A DNA stretch of 5,772 nt. Source: DATKMG01 sp035541995. GTDB taxonomy: Bacteria > Acidobacteriota > Terriglobia > Versatilivoradales > Versatilivoraceae. The DNA is taken from assembly GCA_035541995.1 (NCBI GenBank), contig DATKMG010000680.1:1-5772 (forward strand), read 5' to 3'. Shown here piece by piece: positions 4,868-5,772 of this stretch; within the stretch, counting starts at the first letter, position 1; each line of letters starts with the position of its first letter. The notes under the pieces are model-generated. The model was not told the DNA's origin, ran no database searches, and saw nothing but the letters and a program-made list of their open reading frames with translations. Both the position numbers and the translations under genes were made by a program.

Positions 4868-5140
4868 ATGCTAATCGGCAAAGTAATTGGCAATGTGGTG
4901 GCGACCCGGAAGCATTCTAGCCACGAAGGCCTGAAAATCCTATATGTGCAGATCCTGGAACTGGACGGAAAGGAACGTGGTAATCCCCTGCTGGCTGTGG
5001 ACGCTGTAGATGCGGGCATCGGGGACCAGGTTTTGATCAGCACTGACGGATGGGCAGCCATGACTTCCGTGGGCAGGCCTCTCTCGCCGATAGACATGGC
5101 AGTCGTGGGGGTCATCGATCATGTGGAATTAACTTTATGA
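4868..5140 (+). CDS. BMC-P pentameric shell vertex protein 3 (EutN/CcmL family)
   Basis: The 90-residue protein is another EutN/CcmL domain: MLIGKVIGNVVATRKHSSHE (1-20), ILYVQILELDG (24-34), PLLAVDAVDAGIGDQVLI (40-57) and SPIDMAVVGVIDHVEL (73-88). The usual VGAG is VDAG and the GSSAR loop is TDGWAAMTSVGRP (59-71), so it is the most divergent vertex protein at that site. It has no cysteines, unlike its two neighbours. Its start follows the previous stop by three bases with only a weak purine stretch (GAGTTGAAG), consistent with reinitiation. Its TGA (5138-5140) overlaps the ATG of ruvA. Three non-identical BMC-P genes are known from Planctomycetota/Verrucomicrobiota-type and related microcompartment loci, which makes three real shell genes here more likely than a decaying duplicate. 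Confidence 0.93.
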   Translation: MLIGKVIGNVVATRKHSSHEGLKILYVQILELDGKERGNPLLAVDAVDAGIGDQVLISTDGWAAMTSVGRPLSPIDMAVVGVIDHVELTL

Positions 5141-5736
5141 TCGCCCATCTCTCTGGCAAGCTTTTCAGCAAAGAACCCAATCGCCTGGTCATCGATGTTA
5201 ATGGAGTCGGGTACGACGTAACTATTCCGCTTTCCACTTTCTACGAAATCGGGGAGATCGGGTCTCCGATCCAGCTCCTTGTGCACACCTATGTGCGGGA
5301 AGATGCCATACTGCTGTTTGGCTTCAAGACCCCTGAGGAAAGGCAATTGTTCGAGCAACTGACTTCGGTATCTGGAATTGGGCCCAAGCTTGGTATTAGC
5401 ATTCTTTCCGGGATGAGTGTTAGTGAACTGGTTCCGGCCATTCGCCAAAGCAACCTGGCTCGGCTCACGACCATCCCCGGAGTGGGCAAGAAGACCGCAG
5501 AACGGCTGGTCGTAGACCTTCGGGACAAAGTCGCTCGGATCGGCGTAGGTGCTGATTCGCAAGGCCCTCCTGCCACGAGGTCGGCTCAGGAAGAGGACGT
5601 CATTTCGGCCCTAGTCAACCTGGGGTATCCGAAACCACAAGCTGAAAGGGCCCTCCAAAAGGCGCTGACCCAAACGGGTGAGGCTCATTCCTTCGAAGAA
5701 TTGCTTCGGAATTCCCTCCGGCAACTCGCCAAATAG
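5137..5736 (+). CDS. ruvA: Holliday junction branch migration subunit RuvA
   Basis: The 199-residue protein has the normal family length. Domain I (about 1-63) is the OB fold, opening MIAHLSGKLFSKEPNRLVID (1-20) with NGVGYDV (22-28) and the typical VREDAILLFGF (53-63). Domain II has two helix-hairpin-helix motifs, VSGIGPKLGISIL (78-90) and IPGVGKKTAERL (113-124), which hold the junction DNA. Domain III (about 150-197) contains ISALVNLGYPKPQAERAL and would contact the RuvB motor. RuvA tetramers bind four-way junctions and, with RuvB, drive branch migration in recombinational repair. ATG 5137 is chosen because it gives the conserved MI-x-x-L-x-G start; the open frame runs back to 5050 only as a shadow. 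The ATGA overlap with BMC-P 3 and weak ribosome site (GTGGAA) suggest translational coupling. The gene ends with tandem stops TAG TAA. ruvC and ruvB are not in view; ruvB could follow beyond the window. Confidence 0.97.
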   Translation: MIAHLSGKLFSKEPNRLVIDVNGVGYDVTIPLSTFYEIGEIGSPIQLLVHTYVREDAILLFGFKTPEERQLFEQLTSVSGIGPKLGISILSGMSVSELVPAIRQSNLARLTTIPGVGKKTAERLVVDLRDKVARIGVGADSQGPPATRSAQEEDVISALVNLGYPKPQAERALQKALTQTGEAHSFEELLRNSLRQLAK

Positions 5737-5772
5737 TAAATCCTCTAACACATTGTCCTCCACTCGCGATCT

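Noticed and set aside
5050..5136. Upstream extension of ruvA
   Set aside because: It overlaps BMC-P 3 out of frame and adds residues not found in RuvA. ATG 5137 gives the conserved N-terminus.

Overview
This is a moderate-GC bacterial chromosomal window with no mobile-element, CRISPR or RNA-gene signals. The gene content points to a soil or environmental bacterium of the Acidobacteriota or, less likely, the Planctomycetota/Verrucomicrobiota. The clues are a Tat-exported Gfo/Idh/MocA oxidoreductase, an LCM/TIGR00027-type methyltransferase, and a microcompartment shell cluster with one BMC-H and three different BMC-P proteins. This assignment is an inference from family distribution, not from a marker gene.

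Left part (1-1876). The window opens inside the last 61 codons of an alpha-glucan (glycogen) phosphorylase on the + strand, closed by a terminator-like hairpin. A convergent intergenic stretch follows, with a possible 54-residue small ORF on the - strand. Next is a complete SAM-dependent methyltransferase on the - strand, then a 375-base divergent spacer with no recognisable gene.

Middle (1877-3795). A 435-residue secreted Gfo/Idh/MocA oxidoreductase (+) converges on a YfcE/MJ0936-type metallophosphoesterase (-).

Right part (3891-5736). This is the most interesting region: a compact + strand operon encoding microcompartment shell proteins. It holds one canonical BMC-H hexamer protein (PduA/EutM/CcmK-like) and, after a 147-base structured spacer, three consecutive EutN/CcmL-type BMC-P pentamer proteins. 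These are tightly packed (22-base overlap, then 3-base gap). The third BMC-P overlaps the start codon of ruvA (Holliday-junction branch-migration subunit) in an ATGA arrangement. The set has facet tiles and vertex caps but no cargo enzyme and no BMC-T in view. It is therefore either a shell-only (satellite) locus whose enzymes are encoded elsewhere, or a locus whose enzymes have been separated from the shell genes. Three divergent vertex proteins beside a single hexamer, and a DNA-repair gene translationally coupled to them, are the features most worth following up.
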